Source of the DNA: Maricaulis sp034659015
GTDB lineage: Bacteria; Pseudomonadota; Alphaproteobacteria; Caulobacterales; Maricaulaceae
Length of the DNA stretch: 64,000 nt
Direction of reading: 5' to 3'
Assembly: GCA_034659015.1 (NCBI GenBank)
Contig: JAYEGL010000002.1
Location: forward strand, 62,001 to 126,000
Shown: piece after piece, positions 9,226-18,680 of the stretch
Position numbering within the stretch: the first letter of the stretch is position 1
How the letters are laid out: each line of letters begins with the position of its first letter
Notes under the pieces: model-generated
The model's database searches: none
The model's input: only the letters and a program-made list of their open reading frames with translations
What the model was told of the DNA's origin: nothing
Translations under genes and position numbers: made by a program

Positions 9226-9440
9226 AACCGAGGCGCGGCTTATAGCCAACTCTTCTGCACGGCGCAACGCGGCAATCACAGGGAATCTGCAGTGTTGCCG
9301 GCGGGGCCTGCACACACATGCGGAATCGGCGGATCCGGCCGGGAAAGTGCAGCTCGGGCTGCAGCGAATTGCATTGGGCCGTTGCATCCCTCCCGGCGGT
9401 TATGTATTTACCGCGCTCCGTCCTCGCTGACGGGCCCGGT

Positions 9441-9515
9441 TGGGGCGTCGCCAAGTGGTAAGGCATCGGTTTTTGGTACCGACATTCCCAGGTTCGAATC
9501 CTGGCGCCCCAGCCA
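9441..9515 (+). tRNA. tRNA-Gln (anticodon TTG)
   Basis: Acceptor TGGGGCG/CGCCCCA, D arm with CCAAGTGGTAAGG, anticodon stem TCGGT/ACCGA around loop TTTTGGT (anticodon TTG), T arm with GGTTCGAATCC. The 3' CCA is encoded at 9513-9515. Confidence 0.96.
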
Positions 9516-10101
9516 TTTTCCTCCTCCAGTGAAATGGCTCTGCGCAATCGCAGTCCGTCCCGGCGGACCGGCCCGGTCGCGCAATCGTGATGGCGATCCG
9601 CCTTCGCACCTGCGGCATATTCCGTTCCGTCGTCGCCCGATCCTTCGTTCATCCCCGAAATACCGCGCTTCAACCCGTTTCGATGCGCAACCGCAGCACA
9701 ATCGCAATACCATTTGTGCGGGAACATCAGTGCCGGGGTGGTCGCGAGACGCGAATCTTGCCGATTTGAGCGCAGTTCCGGACGCATTCCAGCCACAAAG
9801 ATGTATTGATCGTGGTGTAACGCTGGTGTTAGCGTTCATGCCAATTCGTAAGGGGCGCGCATGCGCCTATAAGTTGATGGGCCAACCATCACGGGGTTTC
9901 GGGGGATCGCTGCCGCGATCGTTCCGGAGACATAAATCGCAAAGCCGCCACGGGCGGTCGCTGTCTGCAGGCCGCTCGGAACAGGCCACTCGAGGAGTAG
10001 GGTTGGGGCCTAACCGGCAGGTTCGTGCCGGGTCAGCATCGAAGTTTTTTTGGGGCGGGGGACCGGCACGGGAACCCGCATTGACCATTGTGAGGCGAGA
10101 A
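9516..10101. other. Long leader region of the TonB operon
   Basis: About 590 bases without a supported gene between tRNA-Gln and the first gene of the TonB module. It holds two dyads described as a separate entry (9819-9873). No Fur-type box was seen. The length suggests regulation or a long leader RNA. Confidence 0.5.
9819..9873 (+). promoter_or_regulatory. Candidate operator/promoter of the TonB operon
   Basis: A perfect dyad AACGCT-6 nt-AGCGTT at 9819-9836 is followed by a second dyad GGCGC-GCAT-GCGCC (9854-9867) that directly abuts a -10-like TATAAG (9868-9873). The matching -35 (TTCGTA, 9845-9850) is poor, so an activator or an alternative sigma factor may be needed. The assignment is speculative. 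Confidence 0.3.
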
Positions 10102-10884
10102 ATGGTGAACTTGAAGAATTTGGTTCGCGCGTCGCTTATGGCGACAGTGGCGGCGAGCGCCTTTGGGGGGGCCGCCGTTGCGCAGCTGGACCAAACGCTC
10201 AGCGTAGCGCGCAGCAACACCGAAGACGGCGCGCAGACGCAGCGCCGCATCGATCAGCTGGACGACCAGCGGACCGATATCGAGCTGGAATACCGCGCGC
10301 TGCTCGAGCAGATCGAATCGCAGCGCCTGTTCGTTGAACAGCAGCAAGTCTTCATCCGGTCGCAGGAGAACGAGGTCGAGTCGCTCCAGGCTCAGATCGA
10401 TCGCGTCGACAGCATCGAGACCGATCTCGCGCCGATGATGCGGGAAATGGTTCAGAACCTCGAAGAGTTCGTGAACCTCGACCTGCCTTTCCGCCTGGAC
10501 GGCGAGACCGGCCGCCTGGCCCGGATCGAGAATCTCTACGAGCTCGTCGACGACCCGAACGTGTCGCCGGCCGAGCGCTATCGCGTTATCCTGAACGCCT
10601 ACGAGATCGAAGCCTCCTACGGCCGTTCGCTGAACGCCTACGAGGACACGGTCCTGGAAGAAGGCGTTCCGGTGAACGTCACCGTGCTGCAGATCGGCCG
10701 TGTCGCCATGATCCGCCAGTACGACGATGGTTCCATGACGATCCGTCACAACGGTTCCAGCGAATGGGAAGAGCTTCCCGGCAGCTATGAAGCCAATGTG
10801 ACCCGCGCCATCCGCATCGCCCAGGAAGTGACGACGCCGTCGGTCTTCCTGTCCCCGCTGCCTGGCCCGACGGTCGCCCAGTAA
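10102..10884 (+). CDS. DUF3450 periplasmic coiled-coil protein of the TonB module
   Basis: A 260-residue exported protein (signal peptide cleaved near AAVAQ) with a long coiled coil at about residues 30-110 and a globular C-terminal half containing EEGVPVNVTVLQIGRVAMIRQ. DUF3450 proteins are regularly encoded next to TtpC, ExbB, ExbD and TonB, as in Vibrio TonB2 clusters, and are thought to assist energised outer-membrane transport. GAGG lies 6 bases before the ATG at 10102. It heads an eight-gene same-strand run that continues to 15971. Confidence 0.88.
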   Translation: MVNLKNLVRASLMATVAASAFGGAAVAQLDQTLSVARSNTEDGAQTQRRIDQLDDQRTDIELEYRALLEQIESQRLFVEQQQVFIRSQENEVESLQAQIDRVDSIETDLAPMMREMVQNLEEFVNLDLPFRLDGETGRLARIENLYELVDDPNVSPAERYRVILNAYEIEASYGRSLNAYEDTVLEEGVPVNVTVLQIGRVAMIRQYDDGSMTIRHNGSSEWEELPGSYEANVTRAIRIAQEVTTPSVFLSPLPGPTVAQ

Positions 10885-10909
10885 CGGCTTGGAACGGAGA
10901 GTGAAAGTT

Positions 10910-12292
10910 ATGAAAACCACGATGAAGATGCTCGCCGCCGCCGTTTCCATGGGCGTGGCTCTCACCGCCGGGGCTGTGGCCCAGACCCAGCCGGCCGGCT
11001 CCCTCAATGAACTGCTGCAGCGCGTGCGCTCCGACGCCCGCGAAGCCAGCGCGGAAAACCAGGAACGCCTGCGCGAATTCCAGCAGAGCACCAACCAGCA
11101 GCAGGCGCTGCTGAACCAGGCGCGTTCCGAGCTCACCGCCCTGCAGAACCAGGCCGATCAGCTTTCGGCCGAATTCGAAGCCAACCAGACGCGCATCGAC
11201 GAACTCGACAGCGAGCTTCGCCAGCGTCAGGGCGCCTTCGGTGAACTCTTCGGTCAGGCCCGTCAGGCCGCCGGCGAATTCGCCGCCATCATCGAGAGCT
11301 CGATCATCTCGGCCCAGTATCCGGGCCGCGCCGACGCTCTGGAAACCCTCGCCGACAGCCGTACGCTGCCGACCCGTGCCGAGCTGGACTACATCTGGCG
11401 CCGCGTGATCGAGGAGATGATCCAGCAGCAGAAGGTCGTCACCTTCAACACCCGCGTCGTCGGTCTCGGCGACGGCGAAGCCGTTCCGACCACCCGCGTC
11501 GGTCCGTTCGTTGTGTTCACCAACCACAACAACAACCAGCGTTTCGCCCTGTGGCAGGAAACCCAGACGGGCGAGTGGGGTCTGCGTGACCTTCCTGCCC
11601 AGCCTCCGGCCAACTTCGTCGGCGGTGCCTCGAACCTCTACAATGCCGATCCGAACGAGATCGTGATGGGCGTCGTCGACCCGTCCCGCGGTCCGCTCCT
11701 GGACATCTACAAGGACGTCCCGGGCATCGAAGAGCGTATCGAACAGTCCGGCAATGTCGGTAAGGTCATCATCGGCCTGCTGATCATCTCGGCCGTGTTC
11801 GGCATCTTCCGCCTCGTTGTCCTGCTGGGCACCCAGGCTGCCGTGGCCGGTCAGAAGCGCAAGTCCAAGGGCTCCAAGTCGAACCCGCTGGGCCGCGTGA
11901 TGCTCGCCTACGAGGACGCCAAGGACAAAGACGTCGAGACGATGGAACTCAAGCTCGACGAAGCCATCCTGCAGGAATCGCCGAAGCTGGAATTCGGCCT
12001 CAACTTCCTGAAGCTGGCAGCCGGTATCGCCCCGCTGCTGGGTCTGCTGGGTACGGTTACGGGTATGATCAAGACCTTCACCCAGATCACCCTGTTCGGC
12101 ACCGGCGATCCGCGGATCATGGCCGGCGGTATCTCCGAGGCCCTGATGACCACGGTGCTTGGCCTTATTGCGGCCATTCCGCTGCTGTTCATTCACTCCT
12201 TCGCCCAGTCCTTCGCGCGCGGCGTCCAGCAAGTGCTCGAAGAACAGGCCGCAGGCATGGTCGCGCGTCACGCTGAAGAGCGTCACGGTTAA
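10910..12292 (+). CDS. ttpC: TtpC-like MotA/TolQ/ExbB-family proton channel protein
   Basis: A 460-residue protein with a signal peptide, a periplasmic coiled coil (about residues 35-100), a periplasmic domain, a membrane segment near 285-310 (GKVIIGLLIISAVFGIFRLVVLL) and a C-terminal MotA/TolQ/ExbB domain with the typical GIAPLLGLLGTVTGMIKTF stretch. This architecture is that of TtpC, the extra subunit of TonB2-type systems in Vibrio, where it is needed for iron-siderophore uptake. The ATG at 10910 gives a normal signal peptide; a TTG 21 bases upstream is less likely. Confidence 0.88.
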   Translation: MKTTMKMLAAAVSMGVALTAGAVAQTQPAGSLNELLQRVRSDAREASAENQERLREFQQSTNQQQALLNQARSELTALQNQADQLSAEFEANQTRIDELDSELRQRQGAFGELFGQARQAAGEFAAIIESSIISAQYPGRADALETLADSRTLPTRAELDYIWRRVIEEMIQQQKVVTFNTRVVGLGDGEAVPTTRVGPFVVFTNHNNNQRFALWQETQTGEWGLRDLPAQPPANFVGGASNLYNADPNEIVMGVVDPSRGPLLDIYKDVPGIEERIEQSGNVGKVIIGLLIISAVFGIFRLVVLLGTQAAVAGQKRKSKGSKSNPLGRVMLAYEDAKDKDVETMELKLDEAILQESPKLEFGLNFLKLAAGIAPLLGLLGTVTGMIKTFTQITLFGTGDPRIMAGGISEALMTTVLGLIAAIPLLFIHSFAQSFARGVQQVLEEQAAGMVARHAEERHG

Positions 12293-12307
12293 CCCGGAGG
12301 AACCGCT

Positions 12308-12847
12308 ATGGATTTCCAGGCCGTATCAACCGGCCTTCAGGAGTTCCTCGAGCGGGGAGGCCCCGTCCTCGTAGTCATCATGCTGACTACATTCGTGATG
12401 TGGGCCTTCATCCTCGAGCGCTTCGCCTTCTTCTACTTCGCGCAAGACGCGTTGGCGAAGCAGGCGCAGCGGGAGTGGAATGCACGGACGGACCGGAAGT
12501 CCTGGTACGCCCATGCGATCCGCGACCAACTCATCTCGGAGGTCAAACAGCGTTGCGATCAGAATGTCGAGCTGGTGAAAACCCTCGTCGCTGTCGCTCC
12601 GCTCTTCGGACTGCTCGGAACGGTGACCGGCATGGTCTCGGTGTTCGACGTCATGGCGATCTCGGGCTCTTCGGATGCCCAGGCCATGTCAGCCGGCGTC
12701 TCGCGCGCCACGATCCCGACCATGGCCGGCATGGTGGCGTCCCTTTCGGGACTCATCTTCGCCAACCAGATCGAACGCCTCGCCCAGTCGCGCACCGCGA
12801 AACTGGCCGACTCGCTCGAGATCGGTGAGGGGAGTGCCGGACAATGA
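12308..12847 (+). CDS. exbB: ExbB-type proton channel subunit
   Basis: A 179-residue inner-membrane protein of the MotA/TolQ/ExbB family with three membrane segments (about residues 20-42, 95-120, 135-160). The motif VAVAPLFGLLGTVTGMVSVF matches the conserved pore-lining helix. With ExbD it converts the proton gradient into TonB motion. It is shorter than E. coli ExbB and like ExbB2 of Vibrio. It overlaps the following exbD by four bases (ATGA). Confidence 0.92.
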   Translation: MDFQAVSTGLQEFLERGGPVLVVIMLTTFVMWAFILERFAFFYFAQDALAKQAQREWNARTDRKSWYAHAIRDQLISEVKQRCDQNVELVKTLVAVAPLFGLLGTVTGMVSVFDVMAISGSSDAQAMSAGVSRATIPTMAGMVASLSGLIFANQIERLAQSRTAKLADSLEIGEGSAGQ

Positions 12848-13254
12848 GACGGAGAACCAAACACCAGGAAGACCAGGCCGAAGTGAACATGACGCCGATG
12901 CTCGACATCGTGTTCATCCTGCTGATCTTCTTCATCGTCACCGCCACCTTCCTGTCGGAAGAAGGCCTCGACATGCGCCCGCCGCCCGACTCGGACACGC
13001 CGCCGGATACCGACGCGCCGCCTCCGATCGTGGTTCAGGTCGACGACGATAATAATATCTTCGTCAACCGGACTCGGACCGATGTCGATCGCGTGCTCTC
13101 GGCCGTCAACCGCTTCCGGGCGGAAGAACCGAACAGCGCCGTTCTCCTGGAAGTCCAGGACGAGGCCGAACACGGCATCATCGTGCAGATCTGGGACGAA
13201 ATGCGGGCGAACAGCGTGCCCGTCTCGATCCAGCGTACGAATGAAGACAGTTAG
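12844..13254 (+). CDS. exbD: ExbD-type subunit, first copy
   Basis: A 136-residue protein with a basic cytoplasmic start, one membrane helix (about residues 20-42) in the hallmark context EVNMTPMLDIVFILLIFFIV, where the aspartate is the conserved proton-carrying residue, and a periplasmic domain rich in proline and aspartate near 48-62. It acts with ExbB to energise TonB. Translationally coupled to exbB. Confidence 0.92.
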   Translation: MRRRTKHQEDQAEVNMTPMLDIVFILLIFFIVTATFLSEEGLDMRPPPDSDTPPDTDAPPPIVVQVDDDNNIFVNRTRTDVDRVLSAVNRFRAEEPNSAVLLEVQDEAEHGIIVQIWDEMRANSVPVSIQRTNEDS

Positions 13255-13268
13255 ACCGGGAGGTAGCT

Positions 13269-13673
13269 ATGGCGCGACGCGTCAGTCGAGTGAATACCGG
13301 TGAGGAAGAGATCGAACTGAACATGACGCCCATGCTGGACGTCGTCTTCATCCTCCTGATCTTCTTCATCGTCACCTCGGTCTTCATCAAGGAGCCGGGC
13401 GTGGACACCCTGCGCCCGGATGCGATGACCGAGGAAGACCGCAACCCGTCCATGCTCGTTGCCGTTACGGCGGACAACGAGATCTGGGTGAACCGCCGGG
13501 TCTACGAGATGAACGAGCTGCGCGGGGTGATCGAGCAATTGCTGCAAGAGAACCCCAAGGGACGAGCGATGATCCAGGGCGACGAGGGGGCCAATATCGG
13601 CCTTATCCTCGATGTCCAGGAACTGCTCATGGAAATGGATGTCGAAGTGCATATTTCGACACTCCAGCAGTAG
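13269..13673 (+). CDS. ExbD-type subunit, second copy
   Basis: A 134-residue paralogue of the preceding protein with the same ELNMTPMLDVVFILLIFFIV helix and conserved aspartate. GGGAGG lies upstream of the ATG. Two adjacent ExbD genes are common in TonB modules of Caulobacterales and Xanthomonads, where the two may form a heterodimer inside the ExbB ring. Confidence 0.92.
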   Translation: MARRVSRVNTGEEEIELNMTPMLDVVFILLIFFIVTSVFIKEPGVDTLRPDAMTEEDRNPSMLVAVTADNEIWVNRRVYEMNELRGVIEQLLQENPKGRAMIQGDEGANIGLILDVQELLMEMDVEVHISTLQQ

Positions 13674-13685
13674 GGAGGAGACATT

Positions 13686-14303
13686 ATGGGTAATCTTGTC
13701 CGCCTTCTCATCGGCGTTCCGATTGCAGCTTTCGTCACGATCGTCCTGTTCTTTGTCATGACCCGCCTCATCATGGTTGATGAAATCATCCAGGAAGAGG
13801 AGGTCGAGGACCGTCAGTTCTCGATCAATGACGAGGTCCAGGAAGTCGAGGCCCGCCGCCGCGACACCACGATCGAGGACGTCCAGCAGGTCGACCCGCC
13901 GCCCCCGCCGCCGCAGATCGAGCGGCAGCGCGCCGAGCAGCCTTCCGAGGGCCTTGCCACGGTGATGGGTGCGATCCCGGACTTCGAGGCTCCGCAGCTC
14001 AACAGCGACAGCGTCAACTTCTCGGTCTCCGACCGCGACGCCCAGCCGCTGGTGCGGATCGAACCGCAATATCCGATGCGGGCCGCGGAGCGCGGCGTCG
14101 AGGGCAGCTGCTGGGTCCGTTTCGACGTGACCCCCGACGGTACGCCGACCAATATCGACATCTTCCGTTGCGACAGTTCGCTGTTCGAGCGGTCGTCGAT
14201 CCGGGCGGTGGAGCGTTGGCGCTACAATCCGAAGGTTCAGGACGGTGTGCCGGTGGCACGTCGCGGCGTGGAAACGCGCTTCGATTTCCGCCTGTCCGAT
14301 TAA
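13686..14303 (+). CDS. tonB: TonB energy transducer
   Basis: A 205-residue TonB with one N-terminal membrane helix (about 8-30), a short proline stretch (VDPPPPPPQ, near 60-70) and a C-terminal TonB domain (about 115-205) including PQYPMRAAERGVEGSCWVRFDVTPDG and a final WRYNPK...G.....F.F. It transmits proton-gradient energy from ExbB/ExbD to outer-membrane receptors. It is of the short TonB2 kind. A paralogue of identical length is encoded at 17888. Confidence 0.92.
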   Translation: MGNLVRLLIGVPIAAFVTIVLFFVMTRLIMVDEIIQEEEVEDRQFSINDEVQEVEARRRDTTIEDVQQVDPPPPPPQIERQRAEQPSEGLATVMGAIPDFEAPQLNSDSVNFSVSDRDAQPLVRIEPQYPMRAAERGVEGSCWVRFDVTPDGTPTNIDIFRCDSSLFERSSIRAVERWRYNPKVQDGVPVARRGVETRFDFRLSD

Positions 14304-14441
14304 TGGGCTGACGGGCGGGAGCGCTTGCGTTCCCGCCTGGCTCGCCCGGGGCGGAACCGCCGGCATTTCGGTGCCGGGCCGTGTTCCGGAAGACTTGTCA
14401 AAGCCGGCCCGGGGAGTTGGGTCGGTATGAAGGAGCCATCG

Positions 14442-15971
14442 ATGATCCGTTTCAACGGTTTCGATACATCGGGCCTTTTGCGCTCCGTCGCGACGCTCGC
14501 ACTTGCTGCGGCGATGACGACGGTCGTGATCGCGGATGCCGAAGCCCAGCGCCGCAATCGCGACAACGAGGAAGAGAATACCGGCGAGGACCGGACCTTC
14601 TCGACCCGCGTCGGCGAGATCGTGCTGGAAGCGCAGGAACAGCAGGGCGAAGACCAGTTCACCGCTTCGATCGAGACGCTGAACCGCGCGCTCGCGATCG
14701 ACAGCATCAATCCCTATGAGCGGTCGATCTGCCTGCAGCTGCGCGGCCGCGCCTATTACGAGACCGAGCAGGTCAGCCGTGCCATCCAGGACTGGCAGGG
14801 GGCCATCGCCACCGGCGCCATGCTGCCGGAGGAAGTGGTCAATCTGCGCATCAATATCGGTCAGCTGCTGATCGCCGAAGGCCAGTACAACGAGGGCATC
14901 CGTGTTCTCGAACGGGCCGTCGAACAGGGCGGCGCCGACGCCGTCAATGTCGGCGTGGCGCGCATGCTGGCCCAGGCCTACGGTCAGGCCGAGCGCTATC
15001 GCGAGGGTCTGCCCTGGGCGGAGCGTTTCTGGAATCTGCGCCCGGCGTCCGAGCGCACGCGGGGCGACTATTCCCTGCTGCTCTTCTACTACCAGCAGCT
15101 CGATGACGTGCCGAACCAGTTCCGCATCATCGAGGGCATGGTGGCGCGCTGGCCCCAGGAAAAGAACAACTGGCGGTCCTACGCATCCCTGCTGGCCCAG
15201 ACGGGCCGCGAGCAGGACGCGTTCGAGGCCAACAAGATCATGTACATCAACGGCATGCTCACCGAGAGCCGTGAGATGGTGGCGCTGGCCCAGTACTACA
15301 GCTACTACGAATATCCCTATCGCGGCGCACTCATCCTCGAGCGCGAGATGAATTCGGGCAATGTCGAGCGGACCCAGGACAATCTCCAGCTCCTGGCCAA
15401 TATGTGGCGTCAGGCCCGGGAGTGGGAACGCGCCATTCCGGTTCTGCGCCAGCTGGCCCAGCTGTCCGGTTCGGGCGACGACTTCCTCAAGCTCGCCGAG
15501 GCGCAATACCAGCTTCGCGAACTGGCCGAGGCCGAGGACGCCTTCCAGGAAGCGCTCAACCGCGGCGGTCTGGACCGTCCGGGCAATGCCTGGACGCTGC
15601 TGGGCAATGTGCGTCAGGAGCTCGGCCGCACGGATGCCGCCCTGGCGGCCTTCCGCGAAGGCGCGCGCTATCCCTATTCGCGCCGTACGGCGAATGGCTG
15701 GATCACCTTCATCAACAACCAGCGTTCCGCGGCCGCCGACCGTGTCCGCATTCGCGAGCGCGTCCGTCAGGACGAGTGCCGCTTTGCCATCGAGGACCTG
15801 CGTGAAACCGCAACCCTGCTGGGCGATGTGGACGAGGACGGCCGGATCGTCGTCGACGTGCCGGACAATTGCAGCGATCTGTACAACCGCTACGGCGAGC
15901 TGATCGACCGGAACGTCGCCGAAGGCGACGAGGCCCCGGCCGAGGACGGCGGGGAGTCGGACGCCGGCTAG
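14442..15971 (+). CDS. TPR-repeat protein of the TonB module
   Basis: A 509-residue exported protein (signal peptide ending at ADAEA) made of tetratricopeptide-like helical repeats; the segment YYSYYEYPYRGALILE near residue 285 is shared with its paralogue at 16188. TPR proteins of this kind follow tonB in many TtpC-type clusters and are assumed to organise the periplasmic complex. I choose 14442 because AAGGAG (14429-14434) lies 7 bases upstream; the ATG at 14427 overlaps that ribosome-binding sequence. A terminator follows. Confidence 0.85.
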   Translation: MIRFNGFDTSGLLRSVATLALAAAMTTVVIADAEAQRRNRDNEEENTGEDRTFSTRVGEIVLEAQEQQGEDQFTASIETLNRALAIDSINPYERSICLQLRGRAYYETEQVSRAIQDWQGAIATGAMLPEEVVNLRINIGQLLIAEGQYNEGIRVLERAVEQGGADAVNVGVARMLAQAYGQAERYREGLPWAERFWNLRPASERTRGDYSLLLFYYQQLDDVPNQFRIIEGMVARWPQEKNNWRSYASLLAQTGREQDAFEANKIMYINGMLTESREMVALAQYYSYYEYPYRGALILEREMNSGNVERTQDNLQLLANMWRQAREWERAIPVLRQLAQLSGSGDDFLKLAEAQYQLRELAEAEDAFQEALNRGGLDRPGNAWTLLGNVRQELGRTDAALAAFREGARYPYSRRTANGWITFINNQRSAAADRVRIRERVRQDECRFAIEDLRETATLLGDVDEDGRIVVDVPDNCSDLYNRYGELIDRNVAEGDEAPAEDGGESDAG

Positions 15972-15997
15972 GCGCCGTCCCTTCGAACGGATCGGGA

Positions 15998-16030
15998 AAC
16001 GCCCCGGCCTGCACGGCCGGGGCGTTTTTC
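15998..16030 (+). terminator. Intrinsic terminator of the TonB operon
   Basis: An 11-bp perfect stem ACGCCCCGGCC/GGCCGGGGCGT (15999-16009, 16015-16025) with loop TGCAC and a following TTTTTC. Confidence 0.92.
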
Positions 16031-16187
16031 TTTGCCGGTACAGCGCCGCCCGCCCCGCAAGGCGTTTGGAGCGGACCCATGCAATCCCCGCGTGCCGCAA
16101 TCTCGCCCGAATATGACAGCATCCTTTCCGCATCATGACGTACGCACCGGGGCTGGGGAGTTCCCGTCATGAACCGGGGAGGTGCAC

Positions 16188-17644
16188 ATGGAATATCCCA
16201 CATCGAAAACCGGCGCGGCCGGCTGGCTGACTGCGGCTCTTCTTCTGGCCGCACTCCTGGCCGGACCGGCCCGGGCCGTCCAGGCCGCGGGTCCCCGGGA
16301 CGCGGGGGCGCGGCAGGACGGCGCCATTTCGCCGGCGATCGGCCGCGCGATCGGCGCGCTGATGGAAGAGGAGGCCGACGGCGACTGGCCGGCTGCCGCC
16401 AGCGGATACAGCCGCTTGCTCGATGCCGGCGGCGCGAGCGCCCATGAACGGGCGGTGCTGCTCCAGCTGCTGGGCCGCAGTCTCTGGGAAGCCGGGGACA
16501 CGCAGGGCGCCATCGACGCCTGGCGCCGTGCCATCGCGCTGAATGCGCTGCCCGAGGACCAGCTCAACACGCTGCGGATCAATACCGGCCAGCTCCTGCT
16601 GGCCCAGGGTGAATACCGTGAAGGGGTTACACTGATCGAAAATGCGCTGGCACGCGGTGCGGCCCCGTCCGCCGGCCTGGCGATGCGGCTGGCCCAGGGC
16701 TATGGCCAGCTCGGCGAGCCGGAGCCCGGGCTGGGCTATGCGCGGCAGGCCTTTGCGCTCGCGGATCCGCCGGAGCGGCCGCACTTCTCGATCCTGCTCT
16801 ACTTCTACCAGCAAATGGAGATGGTGCCGGAACAGACGGCCCTGCTCGCCCGCATGGTGGCGCGCTGGCCCGGGGAGAAGGCCTACTGGACGAGCTATGC
16901 CGCCCTGCTGGCCCGGTCGGGCCGGGAGGCCGACGCGTTCGAGATCAATCGCATCCTCTATCTCAACGGCATGCTCGGCGAGAGCGCCGAACTGGTCCGG
17001 CTGGCGCGTTATTACAGCTATTACGAATACCCCTATGGCGGCGCGGTCATGCTGGAGCGCGAGCTCAATGCGGGGCGGGTTGCACCGGAGGCCGAAAACT
17101 ACCGGCTGCTGGCCGATCTGTGGCGTCAGGCCCGCGAATGGGACCGCGCCCGGCCCGTCTTGCACCGGGTGGCAACGCTGACCGGGGCGGGGCCCGACTA
17201 TGAAAACTGGGTGAGGCGCTCTACCAGGCCGGCGATTTCGCCGAGGCCGAAGCCGTGCTCGAACAGGCCCTGTCGCGCGGCGGGCTGGCGCGGCCCGGCG
17301 ATACCTGGACGCTGGTCGGCAACAGCCGGGTCGAGCAGGACGATCTGCTCGGCGCGATCGACGCTTTCGAGCGGGCGCTGGACTGGGCGTATTCCCGCGC
17401 GACGGCGCAGGGCTGGCTGGGCTTCATCGAGCGCAAGATCGCGATCCGGCGCGACGGCGAACGCCTGGCCCACCTGACCGAGATCGAGCGTTGCGAACTG
17501 ACCATCGAACGTCTGCGCCGCGGCGTGGTCGTGTCGGCGGACCAGGTCGACAGCCAGGGCCGGCGGGTCTTCGATCTGCCGGCAGGGTGCGAGGCCTATT
17601 TCGACATCTATGGCCGGCTCCTGCCCGAACACGAAAGGGCCTGA
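16188..17644 (+). pseudogene. Second TPR-repeat protein gene, frameshifted
   Basis: Paralogue of the TPR gene at 14442 (both contain YYSYYEYPY, the ARMVARWP segment and the RGGL..PG.TWTL..N run). The frame opened by the ATG at 16188 (GGGGAGG upstream) reads well to about residue 340, then turns into arginine/serine-rich nonsense and stops at 17477. The correct reading continues in the +2 frame to 17644. Comparison with the paralogue (DDFLKLAEA against DYE-KLGEA) places the fault in the A-run at 17203-17206: one missing A restores DYEKLGEALYQAGDF and a 485-residue protein. It may be a sequencing error or a recent mutation, since nothing else is degraded. Confidence 0.8.
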
Positions 17645-17887
17645 CCCGGTTTTACCCTAGCTTTGCCGCAATTGACCCGATTTGCGCCGCGATTTCGTCA
17701 GGCCTTTGCAGTGTGATGACCATGCGGAAAGGGGCCGTGTTGTGGCCCCGAGGGCCCGCGCCGCGTTGTGGCGCGCCCGACCGCTCCGGCCGGCCCGGCG
17801 GCGATGACCGCCGCCGGGGGGCAGGCCGGCAAGAGGGGCAGCACTGTCGGGGCCATGCAGGACCGCCCGTATCGGGGAGCCTGTGAG

Positions 17888-18505
17888 ATGACAGCCACCT
17901 TTCATACCCTTCGCACACCTCTGGTGTTGCCGGTTGCCGGCGCCGTGACCGTCGGCCTTTTCCTGATGATGCGGCAATTGATCGATATCGGGCCCTGGCA
18001 GCCCGATCCGGTCGAGGAATTGCCGCCGGTCCAGATCCGCTTCGATGTCGAGCCGTATGATCCGCCGGATCCGTTGACGCCGGACGACATCACCCGGGTC
18101 GATCCGCCGCCGCCTCCGCCCCGGGTCGACACGCCGCGTGCTGCGGTCGATGCGGTGCAGAGCGATGTCAGCTGGACCCTGCCGCCGATCGAGCCGGCCG
18201 TGGTCACCGGCGGGGCGGGCCTGGTGACTATCGACCGCCAGCCCTCACCGAGGGTGCGCGTCCAGCCGGTCTATCCGGCCGGCCCCGCCAGCCGGGGCCA
18301 GGAGGGCGAATGCACCGTCGTCTTCGACATCACGCCGGAGGGCCGCACCGCCAATATCCGGGCGCAGTCCTGCACCAGCCGGGCCTTCGAACGGGCGACG
18401 GTCAATGCGGTCGCAGGCTGGCGCTACGATCCGCAGGTGCGCGGCGGCGAAGCGGTGATCTATCGCGGCGCCACGACGCGCCTCGAATTCACGCTGGGTC
18501 AATAA
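17888..18505 (+). CDS. Second TonB energy transducer
   Basis: A 205-residue TonB like that at 13686: N-terminal membrane helix (about 15-35), proline stretch DPPPPPPR near residue 78, and a C-terminal TonB domain with VQPVYPAGPASRGQEGECTVVFDI and GWRYDPQ..GG......TRLEF. GGGGAG (17874-17879) precedes the ATG at 17888. It has no ExbB/ExbD of its own and probably shares the channel encoded upstream. The 17645-17887 gap holds no gene that I can support. Confidence 0.88.
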   Translation: MTATFHTLRTPLVLPVAGAVTVGLFLMMRQLIDIGPWQPDPVEELPPVQIRFDVEPYDPPDPLTPDDITRVDPPPPPPRVDTPRAAVDAVQSDVSWTLPPIEPAVVTGGAGLVTIDRQPSPRVRVQPVYPAGPASRGQEGECTVVFDITPEGRTANIRAQSCTSRAFERATVNAVAGWRYDPQVRGGEAVIYRGATTRLEFTLGQ

Positions 18506-18665
18506 GGCTTCCCCTGCGAAGCGGGGGAAGTGGCCGAGCCCGGCCTTGTGCCGGGCAAGGTCGATGGGGGTGAGTCGGTGCGCGCTGATACGCTCTGCGT
18601 CGCTTGCGCGCCGCCCCCTCAGTCCGCTGACGCGGACAGCTCCCCCGCAAGCGGGGCGAGCCCTG
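18505..18665 (+). repeat. Dispersed intergenic repeat, copy 1
   Basis: About 160 bases beginning AGGCTTCCCC directly behind the tonB stop and ending near GCGGGGCGAGCCCT. It shares its hairpins (CTTCCCC..GGGGGAAG, AGTCCGC..GCGGAC, CTCCCCCG..CGGGG) with copies at 36899 and 54504. Function unknown. Confidence 0.85.
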
Positions 18666-18680
18666 GCGAAGGCGAGACAG

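Noticed and set aside
13251..16136. Long open frame of 961 codons on the minus strand
   Set aside because: It is antisense to exbD, tonB and the TPR gene, whose families are clear. Its translation is rich in histidine, arginine and glycine with no recognisable domain, as expected for the opposite strand of GC-rich genes.
17203..17206. Programmed ribosomal frameshifting in the TPR gene
   Set aside because: The site is a plain four-A run without a slippery heptamer or a clear downstream stem, and the paralogue is read in one frame. An error or mutation is simpler.
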